A stretch of DNA of 64,000 nucleotides from Colwellia sp. 75C3 (GTDB taxonomy: Bacteria > Pseudomonadota > Gammaproteobacteria > Enterobacterales > Alteromonadaceae), in NCBI RefSeq assembly GCF_002836255.1, contig NZ_PJAU01000057.1, positions 115,933 to 179,932 on the forward strand. Reading direction: 5' to 3'. A program made the position numbers and the translations under genes. The notes under the pieces are model-generated. The model did not search any database. It was not told the origin of the DNA and saw only the letters and a program-made list of their open reading frames with translations. This document shows, in pieces, positions 46,289 through 55,497 of this stretch; within the stretch, counting starts at the first letter, position 1; every line of letters starts with the position of its first letter.

Positions 46289-47612
46289 TGTCTTTATCCT
46301 TTAGAGATAAACTCTTTAAAGAACGTTTTTTCACCTTCATACCACTGACCGCGATCGACAGCTTATCGGTAAGTGCATGATCACCTTCGAAGAAATTCCC
46401 TCTGACAAATAAGTACTTTTTACCCTGAAATACCACCTCAACTTTACGTTGTTGCAAGGTGTTTTTTTGATCAACCACCCAAATGTAGTCATTAGCTATT
46501 AACCAATGAGGTTTGATTTGTACTGTGTTTTCTAAGGGTTTGCCGTGAAGCGATAAAAACAAAAAATCATTGATGAAAATAAGGTTAGGTGAATTGTTTG
46601 ATGTTGCTTGTGTTTCAGTCCCAAGTGTCGCCTTTATAAGTCCCCTTTTGTTTAGCAATAAAGGGTCATCAATACTAACCAGCAGTTGTATTTGTCTATC
46701 ACGACTATCTAGTGACGTTAAGCTAGTCAGAATGTTACCTAAGCGAGTATGTTTTATATTTCTGTTTTGTTGATGCGTTAACAAAACGGGTTGTTTCTTG
46801 TCTAAAATAGTGAAAAATTGACGTGGTATTTTTACTTCTAGCCAAAACTGTTCAATATTTAAAATCTGATAAAGTGAGCTGTTGGCGTTGATGCTTGCGC
46901 CTAAGCTTATATTTCGTTTCTGAATTTTTCCGGTGAAAGGCATGGTTATTTCTGTTTTTGCTAAATCAGCTTTTGCTTTATCAACACTTGCTTGATTACT
47001 CATCACTTTTGCTATGGCACTAGCAATTTGGGGTTCTCTTAATACAAGAGATTTTTCCTGTTCCGTTTGCATGTCGTCAGGCATAAAGGCAAACGCTTCT
47101 AGGGCAAGAACTTGGTTTCCCTTTTCAATGCTAAGCGTTGATTGCGCTTGTATTAAGGCCGATTTTTTATTAATAAGTGCATATTGGAAGTTTTCACTAT
47201 TGAGTGTTAAAAGTGTTTCTCCTTGGTGAATTAATGCCCCTGGAATAGCATCAGGGTTTACTTTATTGATAACACCAGCAACTTCAGCTTTAAGATTTAA
47301 TGTTTGAGCCGGTTTTACCACGCCCGTTGTTTGCCATAATGGGATATGTGTTTTGACCGTTATTAATTGAGTATTTACAATGCGTATTTTTTTTTGATTT
47401 TTTGATTTTGTTACATCATTTAGTTTTTTTGTCTCACTAACCTTAGTACTTAATAATAAATTTGATTTTCCTGAATGATAAATAAAATAGCTGCCAAGCA
47501 CAGCAATAATTAAAATAATAATCGGTAAGGTACTTTTCATTAAGGAGCGTTGCTTTAGTAGGTCTAGTTGACTTGAGGTGTTTTTGTTATTTGTGCGGCT
47601 AAATTTAGTCAT
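46281..47612 (-). CDS. RND membrane fusion (periplasmic adaptor) protein
   Basis: A 443-residue adaptor linking pump and outer-membrane channel. One N-terminal membrane anchor (STLPIIILIIAVLGSYFIY), a biotinyl-lipoyl-like hairpin with VVKPAQTLNLKAEVAGVINKV, an alpha-helical hairpin, KTEITMPFTGKIQKRNISLGA and a C-terminal beta-barrel region. Its start overlaps the TolC-like gene and its end overlaps the pump, each by 8 bases, so the three are translationally coupled. Confidence 0.93.
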   Translation of the reverse strand: MTKFSRTNNKNTSSQLDLLKQRSLMKSTLPIIILIIAVLGSYFIYHSGKSNLLLSTKVSETKKLNDVTKSKNQKKIRIVNTQLITVKTHIPLWQTTGVVKPAQTLNLKAEVAGVINKVNPDAIPGALIHQGETLLTLNSENFQYALINKKSALIQAQSTLSIEKGNQVLALEAFAFMPDDMQTEQEKSLVLREPQIASAIAKVMSNQASVDKAKADLAKTEITMPFTGKIQKRNISLGASINANSSLYQILNIEQFWLEVKIPRQFFTILDKKQPVLLTHQQNRNIKHTRLGNILTSLTSLDSRDRQIQLLVSIDDPLLLNKRGLIKATLGTETQATSNNSPNLIFINDFLFLSLHGKPLENTVQIKPHWLIANDYIWVVDQKNTLQQRKVEVVFQGKKYLFVRGNFFEGDHALTDKLSIAVSGMKVKKRSLKSLSLKDKDNV

Positions 47613-49044
47613 GATGACTACTTCCTTCTTTTTGCTCTAGTGATATAAAATCACCATGACTAATTGCGCTATACAAGGATAAGCGAGATTCAAGCTGTGC
47701 ATGCTTACTATCAATAAGCTGGCGCTCAAGTTTTAGTGTACTGTCCTGTGCTTGTAGTAACTGTAGGTATTGTGCTTGCCCATTAAGGTAATATCTCTTT
47801 TTAAGTTGTTGAATTTTTTTAGCAAGTTCAAGCTGCAAAGCCAAGCTAATGGTTATCTGCTGATATTCATTAGCGATAATTAATGCTTCTTCAACCTCAA
47901 AAATTGCTTGTTGCCATTTTTGTAAATAGTCATATTGCAAAGCTTTAAGGTTATACTTCTTTTGTTTTACGGTTTGTTTTCGTTGTCCATAATCAATAAT
48001 GGGCATGATTAAACCTGCACTAAAGTCACCAAGCCAATCGCTAAATATATTTTTTGCGCTTTGATTAGTTGAAGAGTAAGAGGCTCTTAAGGTTAATTGT
48101 GGGAACTGCTCAGCAACGGCAATGGCAACTTCGGCATCAGCTGCTTGTAATTTTGCATAAGACTTCTGAATGTCGGGTCGGTATTTTAATGCTTTTAGTT
48201 CAATACCTGATACAGGAATGGACAGTAGTATGGGGAATTTCCCTTGAGGACTTTGTGGTAACTGATTAGCTAAAGTACCTGACCACAAAGCGAGTTTTTG
48301 TTTTTGTAAAGCTGACTTTGCTAATGCTTTATTTGTTAGCGTTGTTAATGACTCTAATAAACCTTGTTGTTGCCAAGCATCACTTCTCCCGGTTTTTCCA
48401 AGCGCGACGCGACGCTGTATTATCTTTAAACCCTGCTCTGTACGTTTTCTCTGCTGTGTTAACAGTTTTATTTTTTCAGTTTCTACCATCCAACCAACCC
48501 AAGCACTGCTTACATTAGCGGCAATTAAGTTTGCTTTAATACTAATATCGTTTTTGCTCGCTGAATTCTCCCATAATGCTTTATCTTCACCCGCATTAAG
48601 TTTTCCCCATAAGTCTATTTCCCAACTAGCATTTAATCCCACCACTTGATAGTTATCATTTTGAGTAGTGTTTAAATTTTTATTGCGCTTTACTTTCGAT
48701 GATAGTGATAAATTTAGATCTGGATTATTACTCGCTTTGACAATATTTAATTTTGCTTGTGTTTGATTTAGTCTACTAAAAGTTGCTTGTAAACTAGGGT
48801 TGTTTTTAAAGCTTGTTTCAACCCAATAAGTTAGTTGAGGTTCGTTAAAATTTGTCCACCAATCTTTATTCCGCGGGGATTTTATTACTGTGTTTGGTGT
48901 TGCGTCTTCAACGTTATTTGATAGTTTTTCTACTGGGTGCTCTGTAAGTTCTGCTCCTTGATACACAGCACAGCTTGGTAGGGATAAACTCAGGAGTAAA
49001 AAGAGGCTTTTTATGGGAAAGCTTATTCTTGTTAAGTGAAGCAT
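47605..49044 (-). CDS. TolC-like outer-membrane efflux lipoprotein (NodT family)
   Basis: A 479-residue outer-membrane factor with lipobox LSLPSC (Cys 25). It has the two internal repeats of TolC-type proteins: NWWTNFNEPQLTYWVETSF and later SGIELKALKYRPDIQKSYAKLQAADAEV, with long helical segments between. It forms the exit duct of the efflux system with the two following genes. First gene of the operon; the divergent partner is a two-component system whose regulator probably controls it, as is common for such pairs. Confidence 0.93.
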   Translation of the reverse strand: MLHLTRISFPIKSLFLLLSLSLPSCAVYQGAELTEHPVEKLSNNVEDATPNTVIKSPRNKDWWTNFNEPQLTYWVETSFKNNPSLQATFSRLNQTQAKLNIVKASNNPDLNLSLSSKVKRNKNLNTTQNDNYQVVGLNASWEIDLWGKLNAGEDKALWENSASKNDISIKANLIAANVSSAWVGWMVETEKIKLLTQQRKRTEQGLKIIQRRVALGKTGRSDAWQQQGLLESLTTLTNKALAKSALQKQKLALWSGTLANQLPQSPQGKFPILLSIPVSGIELKALKYRPDIQKSYAKLQAADAEVAIAVAEQFPQLTLRASYSSTNQSAKNIFSDWLGDFSAGLIMPIIDYGQRKQTVKQKKYNLKALQYDYLQKWQQAIFEVEEALIIANEYQQITISLALQLELAKKIQQLKKRYYLNGQAQYLQLLQAQDSTLKLERQLIDSKHAQLESRLSLYSAISHGDFISLEQKEGSSHHD

Positions 49045-49248
49045 CAGCGTATCGGCTATTATTGTTTAGAGCAGGTAAGATTATTTAAACAAATATTTTT
49101 AACTACGTTGGAATATGTGTTATCAAGTTGTCTCAGGTTTGGGGTTTGCGACAACTTGATACAATTTTTTTTAAAAATCTTATAAACTAATCGATATAGT
49201 GCTAGTTAAGTATCGTTTAAATAGCGTTTAGTTTTAAAAGAGGTAGTT
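49045..49248. promoter_or_regulatory. Divergent promoter of efflux and two-component genes, with inverted repeat
   Basis: A 12-bp perfect inverted repeat TATCAAGTTGTC (49121-49132) and GACAACTTGATA (49150-49161), 17 bases apart, lies midway between the two start codons. It is a good candidate for the binding site of the adjacent response regulator. The AT-rich stretch to its right probably holds the regulator's promoter. Confidence 0.6.
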
Positions 49249-49959
49249 ATGACACATATTTTAATTGTTGATGATAATCCTGATATTAGGCAGCCTTTGG
49301 CTCGTTATTTAGGTGACCATGGCATGAGAGTGACCAGCGTTGATGGCGGTAAAGCAATGCGTGAAACATTGAAAAACAGTGTTATCGATCTAATTTTGCT
49401 TGATATTATGATGCCAGGTGAAGATGGATTATCTTTGTGTCGTTTTGTTCAAAGTAATTTAAAAATTCCGGTGATTTTACTTACAGCATTAACGGAAGAT
49501 ACCGACAGAGTGGTTGGACTAGAAATGGGCGCAGATGATTATGTTGCAAAACCTTTTAATCCAAGAGTATTACTTGCCAAAATTAAAGCGGTATTACGTC
49601 GTAGTCAAAGTTTCCCCGTACAAGTTGAGCAGGTTAAATCAGACATCCTTATTTTTGACGATTGGCGTTTAGACATTAATCAACGTGAGCTGATAAATAA
49701 AAGTGACGTTACTATAGCCCTAAGTGCCGCTGAATATCGCTTACTTAAAGCTTTTTTATTACGTCCACAAGCGGTATTAACACGAGATCAATTGCTTGAC
49801 CTTACTCATGGTAGGGAAGCTAAAGCTTTTGATCGAAGTATCGATAATTTGATTAGCCGCCTAAGACGTAAAGTTGAAGTAGATCCAAGTTCACCAAAGT
49901 TAATTAAAACTGTATGGGGTGGTGGTTATTCGTTGTCTGTTCCAGTGGTGCATCAATAA
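49249..49959 (+). CDS. OmpR-family response regulator
   Basis: A 236-residue two-domain regulator: receiver domain with phospho-acceptor Asp 52 in LILLDIMMPGEDG, the acidic pair ILIVDDNPD, Thr/Lys switch residues in VILLTALTED and VAKPF; then a winged helix DNA-binding domain (LSAAEYRLLKAFLLRPQAVLTRDQLL, KTVWGGGYSL). AAGAGGT is 5 bases from the ATG. It is followed directly by its kinase and is divergent from the RND operon. Confidence 0.95.
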   Translation: MTHILIVDDNPDIRQPLARYLGDHGMRVTSVDGGKAMRETLKNSVIDLILLDIMMPGEDGLSLCRFVQSNLKIPVILLTALTEDTDRVVGLEMGADDYVAKPFNPRVLLAKIKAVLRRSQSFPVQVEQVKSDILIFDDWRLDINQRELINKSDVTIALSAAEYRLLKAFLLRPQAVLTRDQLLDLTHGREAKAFDRSIDNLISRLRRKVEVDPSSPKLIKTVWGGGYSLSVPVVHQ

Positions 49960-49960
49960 A

Positions 49961-51370
49961 ATGTTAACCATTGTTAAATCATGGTTACCTAAAAGGCTCA
50001 CCGGACAGCTGATTTTATTATTGCTTTCAACACTCACTTTTTCTCAATTATTTACCTTGTTTTTCTTCCTGTCTGAGTCTGATTATATTGCGGAACAAAT
50101 TGAAACAAAGCAATTAATACGTAGAGCAGCACAAGCGGTAAATGTATTAGCAACCGTGCCTGAGAAACATCATAAAGCGATGTTAAAAGCAATGAGTGTG
50201 CACCGGGTTAAATTTTATATCAGTCAATCAGCAGAAACCGATAATACAGTGTCTTTTAATGAAAAGTCATTTTTAGCTGAGCGGCTATTATTAAGGAAAA
50301 TGCTAAATAAAGAATATGGCAAAGTATATGTATATCAAGACTTAGCCAGTAGTAGTCGCATTGCTACTTTACTTGAATACCTTTATCAAAAACTCAAAGA
50401 GCCTACTAAAGCTGGTAATAGAAAACCTAAACGATTAAAACTTTTTACAACAGCTATCGAGTTAAAAGATAAGCAGTGGCTGATGATGAGTGTGTATAGC
50501 CGAGATCCTTTTCCTCTTTGGGCGAAAACAACACTGATATCACTGTTAATAATGTCCTTAGTGTTAATTGTTATCGTAGTATTTTCTGTTAAGCGAATTA
50601 TTAGGCCATTAAATGAGTTGGCCGATAATGCAAAAAAACTTGGCTTAGGGGAAAGTATTCAACCGATAAAGGAGCAAGGTCCTGAAGATGTTCAACACGC
50701 GGTAAAAGCTTTTAATCAAATGCTGTTACGCTTAAATAAAATGGTGACACATAGAGCGAGATCCTTAGCTGCTATGTCTCATGATTTAAGAACACCCTTA
50801 ACGTCTATGCGCTTGCATGCAGAATTTATTAGCGATGAAGTTACTCAAGATAAAATTATTGAAAAACTTGATGAAATGGAGCACATCACTAAGGCAACGA
50901 TTTCGTTTGCTAAACAAGACTCATGGCTTGAAAAATCACGTAAGGTGGATATATGCGCTCTAATAGAGAGTTTATGCTTAGATCTATCTGATATTGGTTT
51001 AAATGTGACTTGTGATATCACTGATAAAATTAATTACTCTTGTCGGCCCGTTGCGCTAAAACGAGCTTTTAGTAACTTAATTGAAAACGGTGTTAAGTAC
51101 GGGAAATGTGTACATGTATCGATTTTTGAAAACAATAAATCTATCAATATAATCATTGCCGATCAAGGGCAGGGGATCCCTGAAGCTGAACAACAGCGTA
51201 TGTTTGAAGCATTTGAACGTTTGGATGACTCTAGAAACCAAAAGTCTGGTGGCATGGGATTAGGTATGACTATCGCCTTAACAGCAATACAAGATCATGG
51301 CGGTGAAATTAAGCTGAAAAATAGAGTAGAAAAAGGTTTAGACGTGATTGTTAAGCTGCCGCTGAATTAA
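49961..51370 (+). CDS. Sensor histidine kinase
   Basis: A 469-residue membrane kinase. First membrane segment about 16-38, periplasmic sensor loop of about 140 residues, second membrane segment near 190-215, HAMP linker (VKRIIRPLNELADNAKKLGLGE), phospho-acceptor His about 274 in AMSHDLRTPLTSM, ATP-binding domain with NLIENGVKYG, IADQGQGIPEAEQ and SGGMGLGMTIA. The ATG at 49961 follows the regulator stop by one base, so it is co-translated; a longer frame start inside the regulator is unlikely. Signal unknown. Confidence 0.94.
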   Translation: MLTIVKSWLPKRLTGQLILLLLSTLTFSQLFTLFFFLSESDYIAEQIETKQLIRRAAQAVNVLATVPEKHHKAMLKAMSVHRVKFYISQSAETDNTVSFNEKSFLAERLLLRKMLNKEYGKVYVYQDLASSSRIATLLEYLYQKLKEPTKAGNRKPKRLKLFTTAIELKDKQWLMMSVYSRDPFPLWAKTTLISLLIMSLVLIVIVVFSVKRIIRPLNELADNAKKLGLGESIQPIKEQGPEDVQHAVKAFNQMLLRLNKMVTHRARSLAAMSHDLRTPLTSMRLHAEFISDEVTQDKIIEKLDEMEHITKATISFAKQDSWLEKSRKVDICALIESLCLDLSDIGLNVTCDITDKINYSCRPVALKRAFSNLIENGVKYGKCVHVSIFENNKSINIIIADQGQGIPEAEQQRMFEAFERLDDSRNQKSGGMGLGMTIALTAIQDHGGEIKLKNRVEKGLDVIVKLPLN

Positions 51371-51426
51371 AAAGTTGGTTATTTGGAGGGGGTTTTCAAA
51401 TATAAAGACATTGCTTTTGTTTTGTC

Positions 51427-51442
51427 TTGACATCGATGTCAG
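51427..51442. promoter_or_regulatory. LacI-type operator, site 11, at the transporter
   Basis: TTGACATCGATGTCAG with a perfect 14-base palindromic core, 135 bases upstream of the sugar symporter. It fits the locus consensus at 15 of 16 positions although it is more than 8 kb from the nearest other site. Counting the weak site 5, this is the eleventh; ten remain without it. Confidence 0.7.
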
Positions 51443-51576
51443 TAAGTTTTATCTTCAATAACATATTATCAATAAAACATAGCGAATATTCCTATTAAGA
51501 GTTAATCCTTATTATAGGTATTTGTTAAATTTACATATCAAACTATTAAAAATATAATAGATTAAGGGGAATAAAG

Positions 51577-52887
51577 ATGGCGGTTAGTGGTTCGGCAGAC
51601 TTGTCACAGTTTAAAGCGCAAAGTGACTCAGGGCAGAGTTATAATTTCACATTAGTCGTGTTGACATCGTTATTTTTCATGTGGGGGTTTATTGCCTGTT
51701 TGAATGATATATTGATCCCACATTTAAAAAATGTCTTCTCATTGAACTATACCCAAGCAATGTTAATTCAGTTTTGCTTTTTTAGCGCATATTTTATTGT
51801 TTCAATGCCAGCCGCTGCCTTGATCAAGAAGGTGGGTTACAAATTTGGTATTGTTTCAGGATTATCTATTGCAGGAATTGGCTGCGTATTATTTTATCCA
51901 GCGGCAGGAGCTCAGTCATACCCTTTGTTTTTGTTTGCTTTGTTTGTACTTGCTTCGGGTATTACTTGCCTGCAAGTGTCAGCAAACCCTTATGTTGCTA
52001 GCCTTGGTCGTGCCGAAACTGCATCGAGTCGTTTAAATTTAACTCAAGCTTTTAATTCGTTAGGTACAACGGTAGCGCCATTTTTTGGTGGGTTATTTAT
52101 ATTATCTGCTGTTTCTTTAGGTGCGGAACAAATTGCACAACTTTCTGTAGCAGAGCAAGCCGCTGCAAAATTACAAGAAGCACAAGCAGTACAAATACCC
52201 TATTTAGTCTTAGCTGGTATTTTATTTGGTCTTGCGGCTATCTTTACTTTCTTAAAATTACCAAAAATAGAATCTATTGAAACGGATGATAACTGTGCTG
52301 ATGCGGTTAGCTTGAAGGAACAGCCTTCTGCGTGGAAAACACCACACCTTATGTTGGGCGCTTTAGGGATATTTGTTTATGTAGGAGCCGAAGTTTCTAT
52401 TGGTAGCTTTTTGATCTCATTTTTAGGTGAAGATAATATTGCGGGTTTAGCTGAAGCACAAGCAGCTAATTATATTGCTTATTATTGGGGAGGGGCTATG
52501 GTAGGGCGCTTTATTGGTGCAGCCTTAATGCGTTTTGTTGCTGCTAATAAAATTCTAACTGTCAATGCTATTAGTGCAGTAATTCTTCTTATTGTGGCAA
52601 TAACATCATCAGGTCAAGTCGCTATGTGGGCAATTTTATCGGTGGGTTTATGTAACTCTATTATGTTTCCTACTATTTTTACCCTAGCGGTAAATAAGTT
52701 AGGTAAAGCTACAGGGCAAGGCTCTGGTATTTTATGTTTATCTATTGCTGGTGGCGCTTTAATTCCACTACTTCAAGGTGTATTAGCTGATGCTATTGGT
52801 ATTCAAATGGCATTTGTTCTTCCTGTTATGTGTTACTTATACATCATGTTTTATGGTGTAAAGGGTTCTCGGATTGGTTTGCAATAA
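51577..52887 (+). CDS. FucP/GluP-type sugar:H+ symporter (MFS)
   Basis: A 436-residue inner-membrane transporter with 12 predicted membrane segments. Family signatures include [23 protein letters not shown] in segment 1, [24 protein letters not shown], and [38 protein letters not shown]. It belongs to the fucose/glucose-galactose permease group, which imports free hexoses with protons. AAGGGGAA lies a few bases before the ATG. An operator is upstream and glucokinase is the next gene, so it likely brings in the monosaccharide freed by the locus enzymes. The sugar is inferred as a hexose. Confidence 0.93.
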   Translation: MAVSGSADLSQFKAQSDSGQSYNFTLVVLTSLFFMWGFIACLNDILIPHLKNVFSLNYTQAMLIQFCFFSAYFIVSMPAAALIKKVGYKFGIVSGLSIAGIGCVLFYPAAGAQSYPLFLFALFVLASGITCLQVSANPYVASLGRAETASSRLNLTQAFNSLGTTVAPFFGGLFILSAVSLGAEQIAQLSVAEQAAAKLQEAQAVQIPYLVLAGILFGLAAIFTFLKLPKIESIETDDNCADAVSLKEQPSAWKTPHLMLGALGIFVYVGAEVSIGSFLISFLGEDNIAGLAEAQAANYIAYYWGGAMVGRFIGAALMRFVAANKILTVNAISAVILLIVAITSSGQVAMWAILSVGLCNSIMFPTIFTLAVNKLGKATGQGSGILCLSIAGGALIPLLQGVLADAIGIQMAFVLPVMCYLYIMFYGVKGSRIGLQ

Positions 52888-52912
52888 AGCTTTACAATTT
52901 CGGCAATAAATT

Positions 52913-52934
52913 GTTTAGGGGGATCCCCCTAAAC
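52913..52934. repeat. 22-bp perfect palindrome between transporter and glucokinase
   Basis: Each half reads GTTTAGGGGGA, meeting at a central GATC. There is no loop and no T-run after it, so it is not a standard terminator; a protein-binding site or an mRNA processing hairpin are possible. Confidence 0.7.
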
Positions 52935-52995
52935 ATCAGCCAAGCGTAGGTTTACCCGCTAAATGGCTTAACTCGTTTTATTTCTCGGACAAATT

Positions 52996-53982
52996 ATGAA
53001 TAACCTTAATAAAAATGGCATCAACTTGGTTGCTGATATCGGTGGCACAAACATTCGATTAGCCATTGCTTCACCTTCGGATGTCATTACGGATATAGCT
53101 ACTTATCAATGTGCGAAGTTTGCTAATTTAATTGATGTCATCCGGCTGTATATAATGGAAAAGCAACTTGAGGGTAAAACTATCAATGCTTGTTTAGCCA
53201 TTGCCTGTCCGGTAGATGATGATTACATTTCCATGACCAATTTACCTTGGCAGTTCTCTCAAAAAGATTTAAAAGAACAATTAAAATTAAATACCTTAAC
53301 CTTGATAAACGATTACACCGCCATTGCTCTGGCTATTCCTTATCTTAGCGATTCTCAAAAAGTGAAAATAGGGGCTGGTGAGGCGGTTAGTAATAAAGCT
53401 ATCTCTGTATGCGGTCCTGGAACTGGCTTAGGTGTAGCTACTTTAGTGCCATTAGATAATAAATGGCACTGTATTAGTGGTGAAGGAGGACATGTCGATT
53501 TTGCCCCTGTTGATGAGTTGGAAGTAAAAGTTTTTTCTTATATTTATGCTTATAAAAAACGGGTTTCTTATGAACAATTATTATCTGGTTATGGCTTAGA
53601 ACAGATATATCAAGCGCTTGTTAAGATAACTAATGAAGGCAAAAGTAATAATTTTGTGGCCGGTGACCTTTCGGCTGAAATTATAAGTACTAATGCGATT
53701 AATGGTGACTGTATTTTATGCAAACAAGCATTAGAATTTTTTTGTAAAGTATTAGGAAGTTTTGCTGGTAATTTAGCACTAACGGCTAATAGTTTAGGTG
53801 GCGTATATATTGCTGGTGGTATTGTGCCTAGGTTTATCGACTTTATTGAAAAGAGTGGCTTTAGAGAACGTTTTGAAACAAAAGGGCGGTTATCCTCATT
53901 AACCCAACAAACGCCAACTTATGTGATAACTGAAACTCAACCTGGCCTTTTAGGAGCCGCAGCATATTTGAACCAACTTTAG
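52996..53982 (+). CDS. glk: Glucokinase (Glk family)
   Basis: A 328-residue sugar kinase of the Glk family rather than ROK. The phosphate-binding loop is NLVADIGGTNIRLA; LINDYTAIALAIPYL holds the catalytic Asp; CGPGTGLGVATL, SGEGGHVDFAP and GGVYIAGGIVPRF are further family blocks. It phosphorylates cytoplasmic glucose with ATP for entry to glycolysis or the Entner-Doudoroff pathway. It follows the sugar symporter by 108 bases on the same strand and is probably expressed with it. Confidence 0.94.
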   Translation: MNNLNKNGINLVADIGGTNIRLAIASPSDVITDIATYQCAKFANLIDVIRLYIMEKQLEGKTINACLAIACPVDDDYISMTNLPWQFSQKDLKEQLKLNTLTLINDYTAIALAIPYLSDSQKVKIGAGEAVSNKAISVCGPGTGLGVATLVPLDNKWHCISGEGGHVDFAPVDELEVKVFSYIYAYKKRVSYEQLLSGYGLEQIYQALVKITNEGKSNNFVAGDLSAEIISTNAINGDCILCKQALEFFCKVLGSFAGNLALTANSLGGVYIAGGIVPRFIDFIEKSGFRERFETKGRLSSLTQQTPTYVITETQPGLLGAAAYLNQL

Positions 53983-54079
53983 TGTAAAGAAGGGTAAATC
54001 AACTTGTACTTAAAATAGCTTTTCATCATGATAAGTGTCGAAGGTTTGAAGAAACACAACGGCTAATAAGGTAATGAAA

Positions 54080-55495
54080 ATGGCTACTACTAGTATGATC
54101 GCGGTTAATAGGTTTGGTTATGGTGCCAAACCGAATGAATTAATTTTAGTGGCCCAGTCGCCAAAAGAATGGTTGATTAAACAACTATCTCAATCTCCTC
54201 CAGTAGCATTTAATTATTCCTTACCAAGCTCTAGTGATATTTTCATCCAATTACATGCTTATCGTAAAAACAAGAAAGTAGCTAAAAAAATAGCCCAAGA
54301 ACTTGCTGGGAAGGATTTTGATAAACAAATGTCCATGGAAGGTGTTGTTACTAAGAAAGCTAGAAATCCAGCTCATAAATTGTTAAACCAACTCTCATCA
54401 GATGCAATCGACCAAGCTATTCGATCTGATCATAGCCTTAATTGGCGTTTGCTCGATTTTTTCTCTAACCATTTTAGTGTCAGCGCTTCAGGTCCTGTAA
54501 TGACAGCTATTGCACCAACATTAGAACGAGAAGCTATTGCGCCGAACTTACTGGGTAACTTTGAAGATTTGTTGCTAAGTGTATGCCAACATCCAGCCAT
54601 GTTAATTTATTTGAATAATGAAAGATCGTTTGGTACCAACTCTCAAATTAATAAAAATGGCAGAGGCAAGAAAAAGGTAGGTCTTAATGAAAATTTAGCC
54701 CGTGAAATTCTTGAACTCCACACATTAGGTGTTAATGGTGGTTATCAGCAACAAGATGTTACTGCCCTAGCAAAGGGTATTACCGGTTGGAGTGTTGCTA
54801 GAATCGGGCGTGATGAAGGTAGCGGTTTTTTATATCGAGCTAATGGTCATGAACCAGGAAGTCTTACCTTGCTTGGTAAAAGCTATAAAAAGAGCAGGAA
54901 AAACGCGAAACAAGGTGAAATGATGTTACGAGATTTAGCTAATCATCCAGCCACTGCTCGACATATTAGTTTTAAATTAGCGTATCATTTCATTTCTGAA
55001 CAACCTCCAGAATCATTAATTAATAAAATGGTCAAACGTTGGCTTGCAACAAAAGGCAATATTAGGGAGGTAATGATTACGTTAATTAATGCTGAAGAGT
55101 CATGGCATGCCGATAGTCAAAAATTTAAAACCCCAAGAGAGTTTGTTATCTCATCGCTAAGATCCATAGGGGATAATAAAAAGTTGAATCTACGTCAGTT
55201 GATGAAATCGTTATCAGCATTAGGACAAAAACCCTTTAGTGCAGGATCTCCCGCAGGTTTTAGTGACAGTGGTAATGATTGGAATGGTGGCAGTGCCATA
55301 ATGGCTAGAATTAATTGGTCAGCAGCACTATCTTCCAAATTATCTTTTAAACACACAGTAAATGTTGAGACTATAATGAGCAATTCTTTTGGTAAAAACA
55401 TCAGCGAATTGTCGTATAACACAATATTGCGTGCAGAAAGTAAAGAGCAAGCAATGACCTTGCTTTTGATGAGCCCAGAGTTTCAAAGGAGATAG
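54080..55495 (+). CDS. DUF1800 family protein
   Basis: A 471-residue DUF1800 protein, recognisable from IAVNRFGYGAKPNELILV at the N terminus, WRLLDFFSNHFSVSASGP, LNENLAREILELHTLGVNGGYQQQDVTALAKGITGWSV and NHPATARHISFKLAYHFIS. Its function is unknown; it is nearly always paired with DUF1501, as here (2-base gap). No signal peptide is evident. The start at 54080 has AAGG 8 bases upstream; the ATG at 54074 is too close to it. Confidence 0.92.
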   Translation: MATTSMIAVNRFGYGAKPNELILVAQSPKEWLIKQLSQSPPVAFNYSLPSSSDIFIQLHAYRKNKKVAKKIAQELAGKDFDKQMSMEGVVTKKARNPAHKLLNQLSSDAIDQAIRSDHSLNWRLLDFFSNHFSVSASGPVMTAIAPTLEREAIAPNLLGNFEDLLLSVCQHPAMLIYLNNERSFGTNSQINKNGRGKKKVGLNENLAREILELHTLGVNGGYQQQDVTALAKGITGWSVARIGRDEGSGFLYRANGHEPGSLTLLGKSYKKSRKNAKQGEMMLRDLANHPATARHISFKLAYHFISEQPPESLINKMVKRWLATKGNIREVMITLINAEESWHADSQKFKTPREFVISSLRSIGDNKKLNLRQLMKSLSALGQKPFSAGSPAGFSDSGNDWNGGSAIMARINWSAALSSKLSFKHTVNVETIMSNSFGKNISELSYNTILRAESKEQAMTLLLMSPEFQRR

Positions 55496-55497
55496 TC

